Below the pieces are notes generated by a model. It saw only the letters and a list, made by a program, of their open reading frames with translations, did not search any database and was not told the origin of the DNA. The position numbers were made by a program, and so were the translations under genes. 11,440 nt of DNA. Source: Bathymodiolus brooksi thiotrophic gill symbiont (GTDB taxonomy: Bacteria; Pseudomonadota; Gammaproteobacteria; PS1; Pseudothioglobaceae). Shown here piece after piece: positions 5,897 to 11,440 of the stretch; the stretch's first letter is position 1; each line of letters starts with the position of its first letter. The stretch is from contig NZ_CAHJWD020000048.1 in assembly GCF_903642095.1 (NCBI RefSeq), positions 1 through 11,440 on the forward strand, written 5' to 3'.

Positions 5897-7050
5897 AAAA
5901 TATTGCCATCTTGGGGGCAACTGGCTCTATCGGCGACAGCACGCTATCGGTAGTAGATTTACACCCTGATAAATTTAATATTTTTGCACTCAGTGCCCAC
6001 ACTAATTGGCAAAAAATGCAAGTGCTCTGTGAAAAATACCACCCCAAATTTGTTGTTATGGCAGAAGAGGAATCAGCAAACAAACTTCAGCAATCCCTTA
6101 TTCAAAACCAAGTTTCAAACTGCAAAGTGCTAAGTGGAAAAGAAGCACTATGTGAACTTGCTGCACACGCTGAAACTGATTTCGTTATGGCGGCAATTGT
6201 TGGTGCTGCTGGCATGGCATCCAGCCTTGCTGCCGCTAAAGCGGGTAAACGCATTCTGTTGGCAAATAAAGAATCTTTGGTGTTAGCAGGAGATTTGTTT
6301 ATGCAAACGGTGCGTGATAATAATGCCGAACTTATTCCAGTAGATTCTGAGCATTCGGCGATTTTCCAATGCTTGCAAAGCGGGCAATCTGGACTAAGCA
6401 AAATTCAACTCACTGCCAGTGGCGGTCCATTTTTACACACACCAATTGCACAGTTAAAAACCATCACCCCCAGCGAAGCATGTGCTCATCCAAACTGGTC
6501 AATGGGGCGTAAAATTTCGGTAGATTCCGCCACCATGATGAACAAAGGGCTAGAGTCCATTGAGGCGCATTATTTATTTAATTTGCCCGCTGAAAACATT
6601 GATGTCGTCATTCATCCACAATCTATTGTGCACTCCTCAGTTTATTACGAAGATGGCGCCACCTTATCGCAACTTGGCAATCCCGATATGCGCACAGTAA
6701 TTGCTTATGCGCTAAGTTATCCCAATAGAATGACTTCTGGCGTTGCACCATTAGACTTAACAAACAACTCGCCATTGGAATTTTATACCCCTGATTTGAA
6801 TAAATTTGCTTGTTTGCGGTTGGCGTTTGAAGCGCTCAAACAAGGGGGCAATGCCATGGGAACGCTCAATGCCGCTAATGAAATTGCCGTTGAGCATTTT
6901 TTAAACAACAAAATCGGCTTTTTAGAGATTGCAAAAATTGTTGAACGCACTTTAAATACCGTTCAACACACAAAGGTAACTTCACTAGAGGCTATTATCG
7001 CTAACGACAAAATTGCACGCGAAACTACACAAAGGATCATTAATGCGTAA
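5893..7050 (+). CDS. dxr: 1-deoxy-D-xylulose 5-phosphate reductoisomerase
   Basis: Dxr rearranges and reduces DXP to 2-C-methyl-D-erythritol 4-phosphate using NADPH, the committed step of the MEP isoprenoid pathway. The 385 residues contain the N-terminal NADPH-binding loop LGATGSIGDSTL (7-18) and LLANKESLV (122-130). The metal site is D151 and E153 in PVDSEHSAIFQ plus E221 in MMNKGLES, and substrate-loop residues lie in TASGGPF (174-180) and HPNWSMGRKISVDSA (199-213). HPQSIVHS (241-248) and the GNPDMR segment complete the family pattern. Length is normal. The start overlaps the cdsA stop by 4 nt with no strong Shine-Dalgarno, pointing to translational coupling. It supplies isopentenyl units used by UppS two genes upstream. 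The next gene is an M23 peptidase, not the usual rseP. Confidence 0.97.
   Translation: MKNIAILGATGSIGDSTLSVVDLHPDKFNIFALSAHTNWQKMQVLCEKYHPKFVVMAEEESANKLQQSLIQNQVSNCKVLSGKEALCELAAHAETDFVMAAIVGAAGMASSLAAAKAGKRILLANKESLVLAGDLFMQTVRDNNAELIPVDSEHSAIFQCLQSGQSGLSKIQLTASGGPFLHTPIAQLKTITPSEACAHPNWSMGRKISVDSATMMNKGLESIEAHYLFNLPAENIDVVIHPQSIVHSSVYYEDGATLSQLGNPDMRTVIAYALSYPNRMTSGVAPLDLTNNSPLEFYTPDLNKFACLRLAFEALKQGGNAMGTLNAANEIAVEHFLNNKIGFLEIAKIVERTLNTVQHTKVTSLEAIIANDKIARETTQRIINA
7031..7036 (+). promoter_or_regulatory. Shine-Dalgarno that fixes the M23 peptidase start
   Basis: AAAGGA lies 6 nt before the ATG at 7043, inside the end of dxr. The protein from 7043 starts directly with a signal peptide, whereas an earlier in-frame ATG at 7013 would add ten polar residues ahead of it. 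Confidence 0.65.
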
Positions 7051-7849
7051 ATTTCTACTAATTATGTTATTTCTTATCGGTAGCGTCAATGCACTTGAGT
7101 ATACTACTATCCACATCACTCGCTCACTCAATTATGATGCACAAAAAGCCCGCATCAGCCAAAAAACTGTAAACAACATTTTGCGTATTTTCTCGTGGAG
7201 AATTGACTTCAATAAAGATTTAAGAAAAGGCGACAAGTTTATTATTGTAGGCAAAAAAGGTGCCGCACCGAGTGCAATAATTTATGTTGGCGCTAAAAAA
7301 CGCATCGCTGTTTTTTCTTATGTTGATAAACGGGGACGCTTAAACTACTACGATAGCCGTGGCAAAACACTGTATCCTTCTTTTGCAAGATCACCCGTGA
7401 AATACAGCCGTATTAGTTCAAAATTTACCAGAAAACGCTTTCATCCCATCCTAAAAATCTACCTACCACACAGAGCCGTTGATTATGTCGCCAGCAAAGG
7501 CACACCCGTTTATGCCGTTGCCGATGGCATTATCAAACACAACAAATACATGGGTGCTTTAGGCAATGTGGTCTACATCAAACACGGCAGCAACTACACC
7601 ACAGTTTATGCACATTTGTCTAAATTTGCCCATAGACTCAAACCCTCATCCAAAGTTAAAAAAGGTCAAGTAATCGGCTATGTCGGTTCAACAGGTCGCT
7701 CAACAGGCCCACATCTACATTACGAATTACGCTACAAAGGCATCCGTAAAAATCCACTCACCTACTCACTACCCAAACAAAAAAAAGTTGTAAATTCTGA
7801 TTTAAGACGCTTTCAAAGTAGAGCAAACAGTATCTTACGCAACCTATAA
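7043..7849 (+). CDS. Exported M23 family (LytM/MepM-like) murein endopeptidase
   Basis: This is a probable zinc endopeptidase acting on peptidoglycan cross-links in the periplasm. The 268 residues start with a signal peptide (MRKFLLIMLFLIGSVNA, cleavage near 17). A short domain (about 25-75; SLNYDAQKARIS, RIFSWRIDFNKDLRKGDKF) matches the region that precedes the catalytic domain in MepM/YebA-type proteins. The peptidase domain follows (about 120-235): SKFTRKRFHPILKIYLPH leads to HxxxD (H143, D147), then YAHLS (H191) and HLH (H224, H226). Zinc ligands are H143, D147 and H226. At 268 residues it is much shorter than E. coli MepM (about 440), lacking a long N-terminus and LysM, and it ends in a basic tail. 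The start overlaps dxr by 8 nt. It may take part in envelope growth with UppS-dependent murein synthesis. Confidence 0.9.
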   Translation: MRKFLLIMLFLIGSVNALEYTTIHITRSLNYDAQKARISQKTVNNILRIFSWRIDFNKDLRKGDKFIIVGKKGAAPSAIIYVGAKKRIAVFSYVDKRGRLNYYDSRGKTLYPSFARSPVKYSRISSKFTRKRFHPILKIYLPHRAVDYVASKGTPVYAVADGIIKHNKYMGALGNVVYIKHGSNYTTVYAHLSKFAHRLKPSSKVKKGQVIGYVGSTGRSTGPHLHYELRYKGIRKNPLTYSLPKQKKVVNSDLRRFQSRANSILRNL

Positions 7850-7883
7850 AATCAGCACCATTACAAACCTTTGCATAAATACA

Positions 7884-7915
7884 AATCATTGACACAATTA
7901 ATATGATTATTTTTT
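7884..7915 (+). terminator. Weak candidate terminator after the M23 peptidase
   Basis: AATCAT (7884-7889) can pair with ATGATT (7903-7908) over a 13-nt loop and is followed by ATTTTTT. The stem is only 6 bp and AT-rich, so this is a poor match to a strong intrinsic terminator, but it is the only stem plus T-run in the convergent gap. Confidence 0.25.
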
Positions 7916-7952
7916 GAAGGTGATGCAATTGATTTGCTCTGTGGTGCTAGTA

Positions 7953-7971
7953 GACGATACTTAGTATCATC
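7953..7971. repeat. Short inverted repeat in the convergent gap
   Basis: GATAC (7956-7960) and GTATC (7964-7968) flank TTA and extend outward by two more pairs after one mismatch that becomes a G-U wobble on the minus-strand RNA. An 8-bp hairpin with a 3-nt loop is possible on that strand. No U-tract follows on the minus strand, and only TTTT a few bases later on the plus strand. Confidence 0.35.
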
Positions 7972-8037
7972 GCTTTTGGCAATCACTTTATCACTGATGT
8001 CGCCTCACTAACATCATTAAATGAATTGGCTGTGTGT

Positions 8038-8655
8038 TTATTGGCTGACAATCCAATTACGCCAATTTTTCACTTGTAAATGTCCGTTTCTGTTATCAAT
8101 GTATTGCGTTTGATATTGAGCTGCACCTTTAACGCGATTTAATGTGGCAAAAGTAATCAACTCATCAATATGTCGCTTGTCTTTCAAAACTGGCACCAAA
8201 GATTCATTCCTGATAACTGCAGCAACAAAAGCAGACTGCGGATTAGCATGCATCCTAACCGATTCTTCAAGCAAATTAAGCGCCATCAGCTTATCTTGAA
8301 CAAACCCATTGTTACCATCTAATAAATACAAAGCACTGTCATAAATCGCTGGGTCGTAACCTTGTTTAAGCAAAGTGGCTAATATTTTATTGGCTGCAGT
8401 TATTTGCGGTGAATAGCCCATCAAACGATTGCCAGCACGCACTTGTTTAGAAGATTCATACGCTGCATCCAAATCATTAAATTTAAACATTCCTTTTAGC
8501 AACAACCTTTGACCACTCATAACCACACTAGGAGAGTTAATTTCATTACCTGTTTGAATCAACTTTAGTGCACCTTCGCTAAGTGGCGAGGCTATCGTAG
8601 GCTGTATTAACAATAATAAGATTGGGGTAAGTTTTTTAATTAGGCTGGTTGTCAT
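8038..8655 (-). CDS. Exported protein with Sel1-like/TPR-type helical repeats, function unknown
   Basis: I do not recognise a named gene. From the ATG at 8655 it encodes 205 residues: a signal peptide (MTTSLIKKLTPILLLLIQPTIAS, cleavage near 23, no lipobox cysteine) and an all-helical mature part. IYDSALYLLDGNNGFVQDKL followed by MALNLLEESV and PQSAFVAAVI (104-148) has the A-x-LY-x-x-G-x-G-V-x-D-x-x-A-x-x-L spacing of Sel1-like repeats. A looser copy (TAANKILATLLKQGYDP) precedes it. Such repeats bind partner proteins, so a periplasmic scaffold or envelope role is possible, but this is inference. The frame also allows a TTG two codons earlier (8661); ATG is preferred because a TGG-TAAAAT extended -10 ends 7 nt before it. 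It is convergent with the peptidase and divergent from purC. Confidence 0.75.
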   Translation of the reverse strand: MTTSLIKKLTPILLLLIQPTIASPLSEGALKLIQTGNEINSPSVVMSGQRLLLKGMFKFNDLDAAYESSKQVRAGNRLMGYSPQITAANKILATLLKQGYDPAIYDSALYLLDGNNGFVQDKLMALNLLEESVRMHANPQSAFVAAVIRNESLVPVLKDKRHIDELITFATLNRVKGAAQYQTQYIDNRNGHLQVKNWRNWIVSQ

Positions 8656-8661
8656 GGGCAA

Positions 8662-8670
8662 ATTTTACCA
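8662..8670 (-). promoter_or_regulatory. Extended -10 promoter of the Sel1-like gene
   Basis: On the minus strand this reads TGGTAAAAT, an extended -10 (TGn plus a five-of-six hexamer) ending at 8662. The predicted start of transcription is about the A of the ATG at 8655, so the message would be leaderless. No Shine-Dalgarno is visible. Confidence 0.4.
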
Positions 8671-8695
8671 CAGACAACAGAAATGCAATTTAGGT

Positions 8696-8701
8696 TAAAA
8701 T
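8696..8701 (+). promoter_or_regulatory. -10-like element of purC
   Basis: TAAAAT matches five of six consensus bases. It would start transcription near 8708, downstream of the first possible purC ATG (8703) and upstream of the preferred one (8730). The -35 is weak. Confidence 0.3.
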
Positions 8702-8729
8702 AATGCTTAAATTTCCACTCAAAACTTCT

Positions 8730-9626
8730 ATGAAAACACTTTTTGAAACTTCGCTCAGCCTGCCGCTTATCCAAAAAGGCAAGGTGCGAGATATTTATGA
8801 CATTGACGATAAACGCATGTTGATTATTACCACCGACCGCCTCAGTGCCTTTGATGTGGTTTTTCCAAAACCCATTGCTGGCAAAGGTCAAGTGCTGACC
8901 GAAGTGGCAAATTTTTGGTTTGAAAAAACACAGCATCTTATCCCCAACCACCTAACATATGAGCCACTTGATAGCGTTTTAACACCAGCAGAAATCAAAC
9001 AAGTGGAAGGGCGAGCCATTATTGTTAAAAAACTCAAGCCCCTACCGATTGAAGCCATTGTGCGTGGCTATCTCATCGGCTCTGGCTGGAAAGACTACCA
9101 AACTTCGGGCAAAATATGTGGCATTGAATTGCCAAAAAATTTGCGTCTAGCAGAAAAACTACCCACTGCACTTTACACCCCGTCAAACAAGGCCGCTATC
9201 GGTGATCATGACGAAAATATTGATTTTGCCCAAACAGTTGCAATCGTCGGCGAAGATTTAGCACAACAAATCAAGCAAACTAGCCTAGCACTCTACAACT
9301 TTGCCAGCGACTACGCCCTGAAAAAAGACATTATTATCGCTGACACCAAATTTGAATTTGGACTAGATGAAAACAACCAGCTAACACTAATGGACGAAGT
9401 TCTAACCCCTGATTCATCCCGCTTTTGGTCAAAAGCCGACTACCGCATTGGCACCAGTCCAAAAAGTTTTGACAAACAAATTGTGCGTGACTATTTAGAA
9501 ACGCTAGACTGGGACAAAACCCCACCTGCACCAAACTTACCAGACAATATCACACACACAACTGCCCAACAATATCACCAAGTGCAGCAATTACTAACGC
9601 AATCTAATAAAAAAGACAATGCTTGA
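8730..9626 (+). CDS. purC: Phosphoribosylaminoimidazole-succinocarboxamide (SAICAR) synthase
   Basis: PurC joins aspartate to CAIR with ATP, giving SAICAR in de novo purine synthesis. The 298-residue protein is the long, about 300-aa subtype. Visible features are QKGKVRDIYDI (15-25), TTDRLSAFDVVF (34-45), family signature 1 PLPIEAIVRGYLIGS (104-118), SNKAAIGDHDENI (152-164), signature 2 IIADTKFEFG (202-211) and DEVLTPDSSRFW (222-233). The start at 8730 is chosen because homologues of this subtype begin close to LFETSLSLPL. The -10-like hexamer at 8696-8701 lies too close to the upstream ATG (8703), which would give 307 residues. No Shine-Dalgarno is seen for either. HisF makes AICAR, a metabolite just downstream of SAICAR, but the two genes are unlinked here. 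Confidence 0.95.
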   Translation: MKTLFETSLSLPLIQKGKVRDIYDIDDKRMLIITTDRLSAFDVVFPKPIAGKGQVLTEVANFWFEKTQHLIPNHLTYEPLDSVLTPAEIKQVEGRAIIVKKLKPLPIEAIVRGYLIGSGWKDYQTSGKICGIELPKNLRLAEKLPTALYTPSNKAAIGDHDENIDFAQTVAIVGEDLAQQIKQTSLALYNFASDYALKKDIIIADTKFEFGLDENNQLTLMDEVLTPDSSRFWSKADYRIGTSPKSFDKQIVRDYLETLDWDKTPPAPNLPDNITHTTAQQYHQVQQLLTQSNKKDNA

Positions 9627-9663
9627 ATTTTTGCCAGTTAAGCAGGATTTAGAAAAGGAATAG
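9619..9663 (+). CDS. Possible 14-codon micro-ORF between purC and the DUF2797 gene
   Basis: An ATG at 9619 overlaps the last codons of purC and reads 14 residues (MLEFLPVKQDLEKE) to a TAG at 9661. It fills most of the 46-nt gap before the next gene. The 8-nt overlap resembles the coupled junctions elsewhere in this window. There is no convincing Shine-Dalgarno, and this length is easily random. It could be a leader peptide or the start of a decayed gene. Confidence 0.12.
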   Translation: MLEFLPVKQDLEKE

Positions 9664-9672
9664 ACTAACACA

Positions 9673-10473
9673 ATGATTAAAACAGGCAACATACAAAAAA
9701 TGCACACCTCGCTTGCGAGTGATAATGCAATCTACCAAATGCCGATTGGCAATAATTTGGTGTTAATGAACGAATTAATTGGTCAAGAAATTTCCCTCAC
9801 ATTCAACGGCGAAATCACTTGCTCAAACTGTGGCACAACCACTCGGAAAAGTTATTCCCAAGGTTATTGCTTCCCATGTTGTCGGGATTTGGCACGGTGT
9901 GATTTGTGCATTATGAAACCTGAAACTTGCCATCATCACCTTGGCACTTGTCGTGAGCCGTTATGGGGGCTGGATAATTGCTTTGCACCACATATTATTT
10001 ACTTAGCAAATTCGTCAGGTGTCAAAGTCGGCATTACTCGCAAAAGCAATATGCCCAGCCGCTGGATTGACCAAGGTGCGGTGCAGGCTTTGCCAATACT
10101 TGAAGTTGATACACGACTTAAATCTGGGCAAATTGAAGTTGCTTTAAAGGCATTTGTCAATGACAAAACCAACTGGCGAAAAATGCTTAAAAACGAAGTG
10201 GATGCTACCGACCTTGTGGCAAAAAAACAACAACTACTTGCAGAAGTGGCTCATTTAACAGCAGACTTAGGGGCACTAACCTTAGACAATGAAGTGATAA
10301 AAATTAACTACCCTGTGGTAGAATATCCGAGCAAAATTAATTCATTAAATTTTGATAAAACGCCTGAAATTTCTGGCGTTTTACAAGGCATTAAAGGGCA
10401 ATATTTATTATTAGACACAGGCGTTCTTAATATTAGAAAATTTAGTTCATACAACATTACATTAACTTATTAG
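9673..10473 (+). CDS. DUF2797 cysteine-rich protein, probable zinc binder, function unknown
   Basis: The 266-residue protein matches DUF2797. After an N-terminal beta-rich segment (1-45) comes a zinc-finger-like cysteine cluster: C50xxC53, then C66xxC69-C70, then C76xxC79 and C86. The conserved GTCREPLWG (91-99; C93) and C103 follow. The next block, IIYLANSSGVKVGITRKSNM and SRWIDQGAVQALPI (108-142), has the order of a GIY-YIG-type nuclease core: a Y-containing strand, a KVGIT strand, then an arginine. That similarity is my own reading and the family has no established activity. A short charged helical region (165-200) and a beta-rich C-terminus complete it. An AAGGA lies 13 nt upstream of the ATG, too far for a good Shine-Dalgarno. 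It starts 46 nt after purC, and FKBP follows after 9 nt, so the genes are likely co-transcribed. Confidence 0.85.
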   Translation: MIKTGNIQKMHTSLASDNAIYQMPIGNNLVLMNELIGQEISLTFNGEITCSNCGTTTRKSYSQGYCFPCCRDLARCDLCIMKPETCHHHLGTCREPLWGLDNCFAPHIIYLANSSGVKVGITRKSNMPSRWIDQGAVQALPILEVDTRLKSGQIEVALKAFVNDKTNWRKMLKNEVDATDLVAKKQQLLAEVAHLTADLGALTLDNEVIKINYPVVEYPSKINSLNFDKTPEISGVLQGIKGQYLLLDTGVLNIRKFSSYNITLTY

Positions 10474-10482
10474 GAAAGCAAA

Positions 10483-10806
10483 ATGGCAGAGTTGCAAATT
10501 GAAACACTAAAAGCAGGCAAAGGCAAAGCGTGTAAAGCCGGCGATAAAATCTCTGTGCATTACACAGGCTGGCTAACAAATGGTAAAAAATTCGACTCAA
10601 GCCTAGATTATGGCAGTCCGTTTGACTTCACACTCGGCACAAGCGAAGTCATTCCCGGCTGGGATCAAGGCGTTGAAGGTATGAAGGTCAATGAAAAACG
10701 CAAACTCACCGTCCCCTCAAAATTGGCTTATGGTGAATTTGGCTCAGGCGTAATCCCACCAAGTGCCATAACAATTTTTGAAATTAAACTACTGGCTATC
10801 AAGTAA
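10483..10806 (+). CDS. FKBP-type peptidyl-prolyl cis-trans isomerase (minimal single-domain)
   Basis: This enzyme catalyses cis-trans isomerisation of X-Pro bonds. At 107 residues it equals FKBP12 in size, with one FKBP domain and no signal peptide, so it should be cytoplasmic. The pocket residues of FKBP12 are conserved: Y27 (HYTGWL), F37 and D38 (KKFDSS), F47, V56-I57 (SEVIPGW), W60, Y83 (LAYGEFG) and F99 (TIFEIKLL). The loop around FKBP12 H87 is one residue shorter and has serine instead. An AGGAAAG overlapping the DUF2797 stop supplies the Shine-Dalgarno. Its stop codon overlaps the start of the methyltransferase by one base (TAATG). It is not the FKBP insert-in-flap SlyD type. The partner protein is unknown. 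Confidence 0.94.
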   Translation: MAELQIETLKAGKGKACKAGDKISVHYTGWLTNGKKFDSSLDYGSPFDFTLGTSEVIPGWDQGVEGMKVNEKRKLTVPSKLAYGEFGSGVIPPSAITIFEIKLLAIK

Positions 10807-11440
10807 TGAGTTACACAGTATTATCATTATTTAGCGGTTGTGGGGGGCTTGATTTGGGGTTTCAAGGAGGGTTCCGTTTTCTTGACAAACACTTTTCAAA
10901 GAACAACTTTAAAATAATCTGGTCAAATGATATAGATAAAAATGCGTGCCAAACTTACCAAAATTATTTTGACCATCCAATAATTTGTGGCGATATTAGA
11001 GAAATATTATCAAACAATCACACAGGTATGTTTAATAATCCGATGCCCCTAAAGTCCGACATTGTGCTTGGTGGCTTTCCTTGTCAAGACTTTAGCCACT
11101 CAGGAAAAAGAAAGGGGTTTGATAGCAAAAGAGGAACCTTATATCAAGCAATGTCCGACACTATTACAAGAACAAAACCGAAAGTTTTTTTAGCCGAAAA
11201 TGTTAAAGGGCTTCTAACAATCAACAACGGTGCAGCAATAAAACAGATTGTGCAAGATTTTGAGGCAATAGGATACCATGTGTCCTATAAACTCTTATTA
11301 ACGGCAAATTTTGGCGTTCCTCAAAAGAGAGAAAGGGTTATTATTATTGGAACAAGAAAAGACCTATTGCCAAAATTTGACTTTAGCTTATTATCAAACC
11401 AAAACACCGAGTGGATGTCGGCACAACAAGCAATAGGCGA
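10806..11440 (+). CDS. DNA (cytosine-5-)-methyltransferase, N-terminal 211 codons, cut by window end
   Basis: This enzyme transfers a methyl group from S-adenosylmethionine to C5 of cytosine in a specific DNA sequence. Motifs appear in the standard order: motif I SLFSGCGGLDLGF (7-19), motif II WSNDID (39-44), CGDIRE (61-66), motif IV GGFPCQDFSHSGK with catalytic C93, motif VI AENVKGL (130-136) and motif VIII QKRERVIIIG (173-182). An insert of about 15 residues separates motifs I and II. The target recognition domain and motifs IX-X lie beyond the edge, so the recognised sequence cannot be predicted. The ATG overlaps the FKBP stop by one base. Seven of eight arginine codons are AGA/AGG and seven of 17 isoleucine codons ATA. 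purC uses no AGA/AGG and the DUF2797 gene one in nine, which suggests acquisition by transfer. A restriction enzyme may follow. Confidence 0.93.
   Translation, partial: MSYTVLSLFSGCGGLDLGFQGGFRFLDKHFSKNNFKIIWSNDIDKNACQTYQNYFDHPIICGDIREILSNNHTGMFNNPMPLKSDIVLGGFPCQDFSHSGKRKGFDSKRGTLYQAMSDTITRTKPKVFLAENVKGLLTINNGAAIKQIVQDFEAIGYHVSYKLLLTANFGVPQKRERVIIIGTRKDLLPKFDFSLLSNQNTEWMSAQQAIG

Noticed and set aside
7013..7042. Earlier ATG for the M23 peptidase
   Set aside because: It would put ten polar residues before the signal peptide. AAAGGA is 6 nt before the ATG at 7043.
7889..7894. TTGACA, a perfect -35 hexamer in the convergent gap
   Set aside because: No acceptable -10 lies 16-18 nt downstream on the plus strand, and there is no plus-strand gene for it to serve.
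8703..8729. Upstream ATG for purC
   Set aside because: It lies two bases after a -10-like hexamer and extends beyond the usual N-terminus of this subtype. It is not excluded if another promoter is used.
1..11440. CRISPR arrays, tRNA or rRNA genes, insertion sequence ends
   Set aside because: No regularly spaced direct repeats, no tRNA-like cloverleaf and no transposase or paired terminal repeats were seen when reading through the window.

Overview
The window looks like a compact, AT-rich chromosome segment (roughly 40% GC by eye) from a gammaproteobacterium. The genes are nearly all housekeeping genes with proteobacterial sequence signatures, gaps are short and stop/start overlaps are frequent. 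The mix (aa3-type cytochrome oxidase plus heme A assembly, MEP isoprenoid pathway, streamlined spacing, AT bias) would fit the SUP05/Thioglobus group of sulfur oxidisers and their symbiotic relatives. That placement is an inference from general character, not from a marker gene.

Positions 1-4378 hold respiratory assembly genes plus hisF. On the left, coxB (cytochrome c oxidase subunit II) runs off the window edge on the minus strand. It diverges from ctaA (heme A synthase, plus strand) across a 164-bp promoter gap that carries a 7+7 inverted repeat. Three minus-strand genes converge on ctaA: a membrane-anchored SCO-like thioredoxin-fold protein, ctaB/cyoE (heme O synthase) and a DUF2970 small membrane protein. 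The stop codons of ctaA and DUF2970 overlap. CtaB makes heme O, CtaA oxidises it to heme A, and the SCO-like protein probably helps copper or thiol chemistry at CuA, so this block builds the oxidase whose subunit II is coxB. hisF (histidine/purine branch point) lies upstream on the same strand.

Positions 4375-4420 are the most unusual part: the whole hisF/uppS divergent intergenic region, including both start codons, is a near-perfect palindrome with about 21-bp arms. The only mismatch falls inside the two outward-facing -10-like hexamers. It looks like a symmetric bidirectional promoter driving two leaderless or nearly leaderless genes.

Positions 4417-7849 are a tightly overlapping operon for lipid and envelope precursors: uppS (undecaprenyl-PP synthase), cdsA (CDP-diacylglycerol synthase), dxr (MEP pathway reductoisomerase) and a short MepM-like M23 peptidase. 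The usual gammaproteobacterial followers rseP and bamA are not here; the peptidase sits where rseP would be expected.

Positions 7850-8037 are a convergent gap with weak hairpins and a start-less open frame. Next is an exported Sel1-like protein (minus), divergent from purC (SAICAR synthase, plus). Downstream on the plus strand come a DUF2797 cysteine-rich protein, a minimal FKBP peptidyl-prolyl isomerase, and the first 211 codons of a DNA cytosine-5 methyltransferase cut by the window end. The methyltransferase overlaps the FKBP stop codon by one base, yet its arginine codons are almost all AGA/AGG, unlike its neighbours. It is the likeliest horizontally acquired gene here and may open a restriction-modification or defence locus beyond the right edge. 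I saw no tRNA, rRNA, CRISPR array or insertion sequence.
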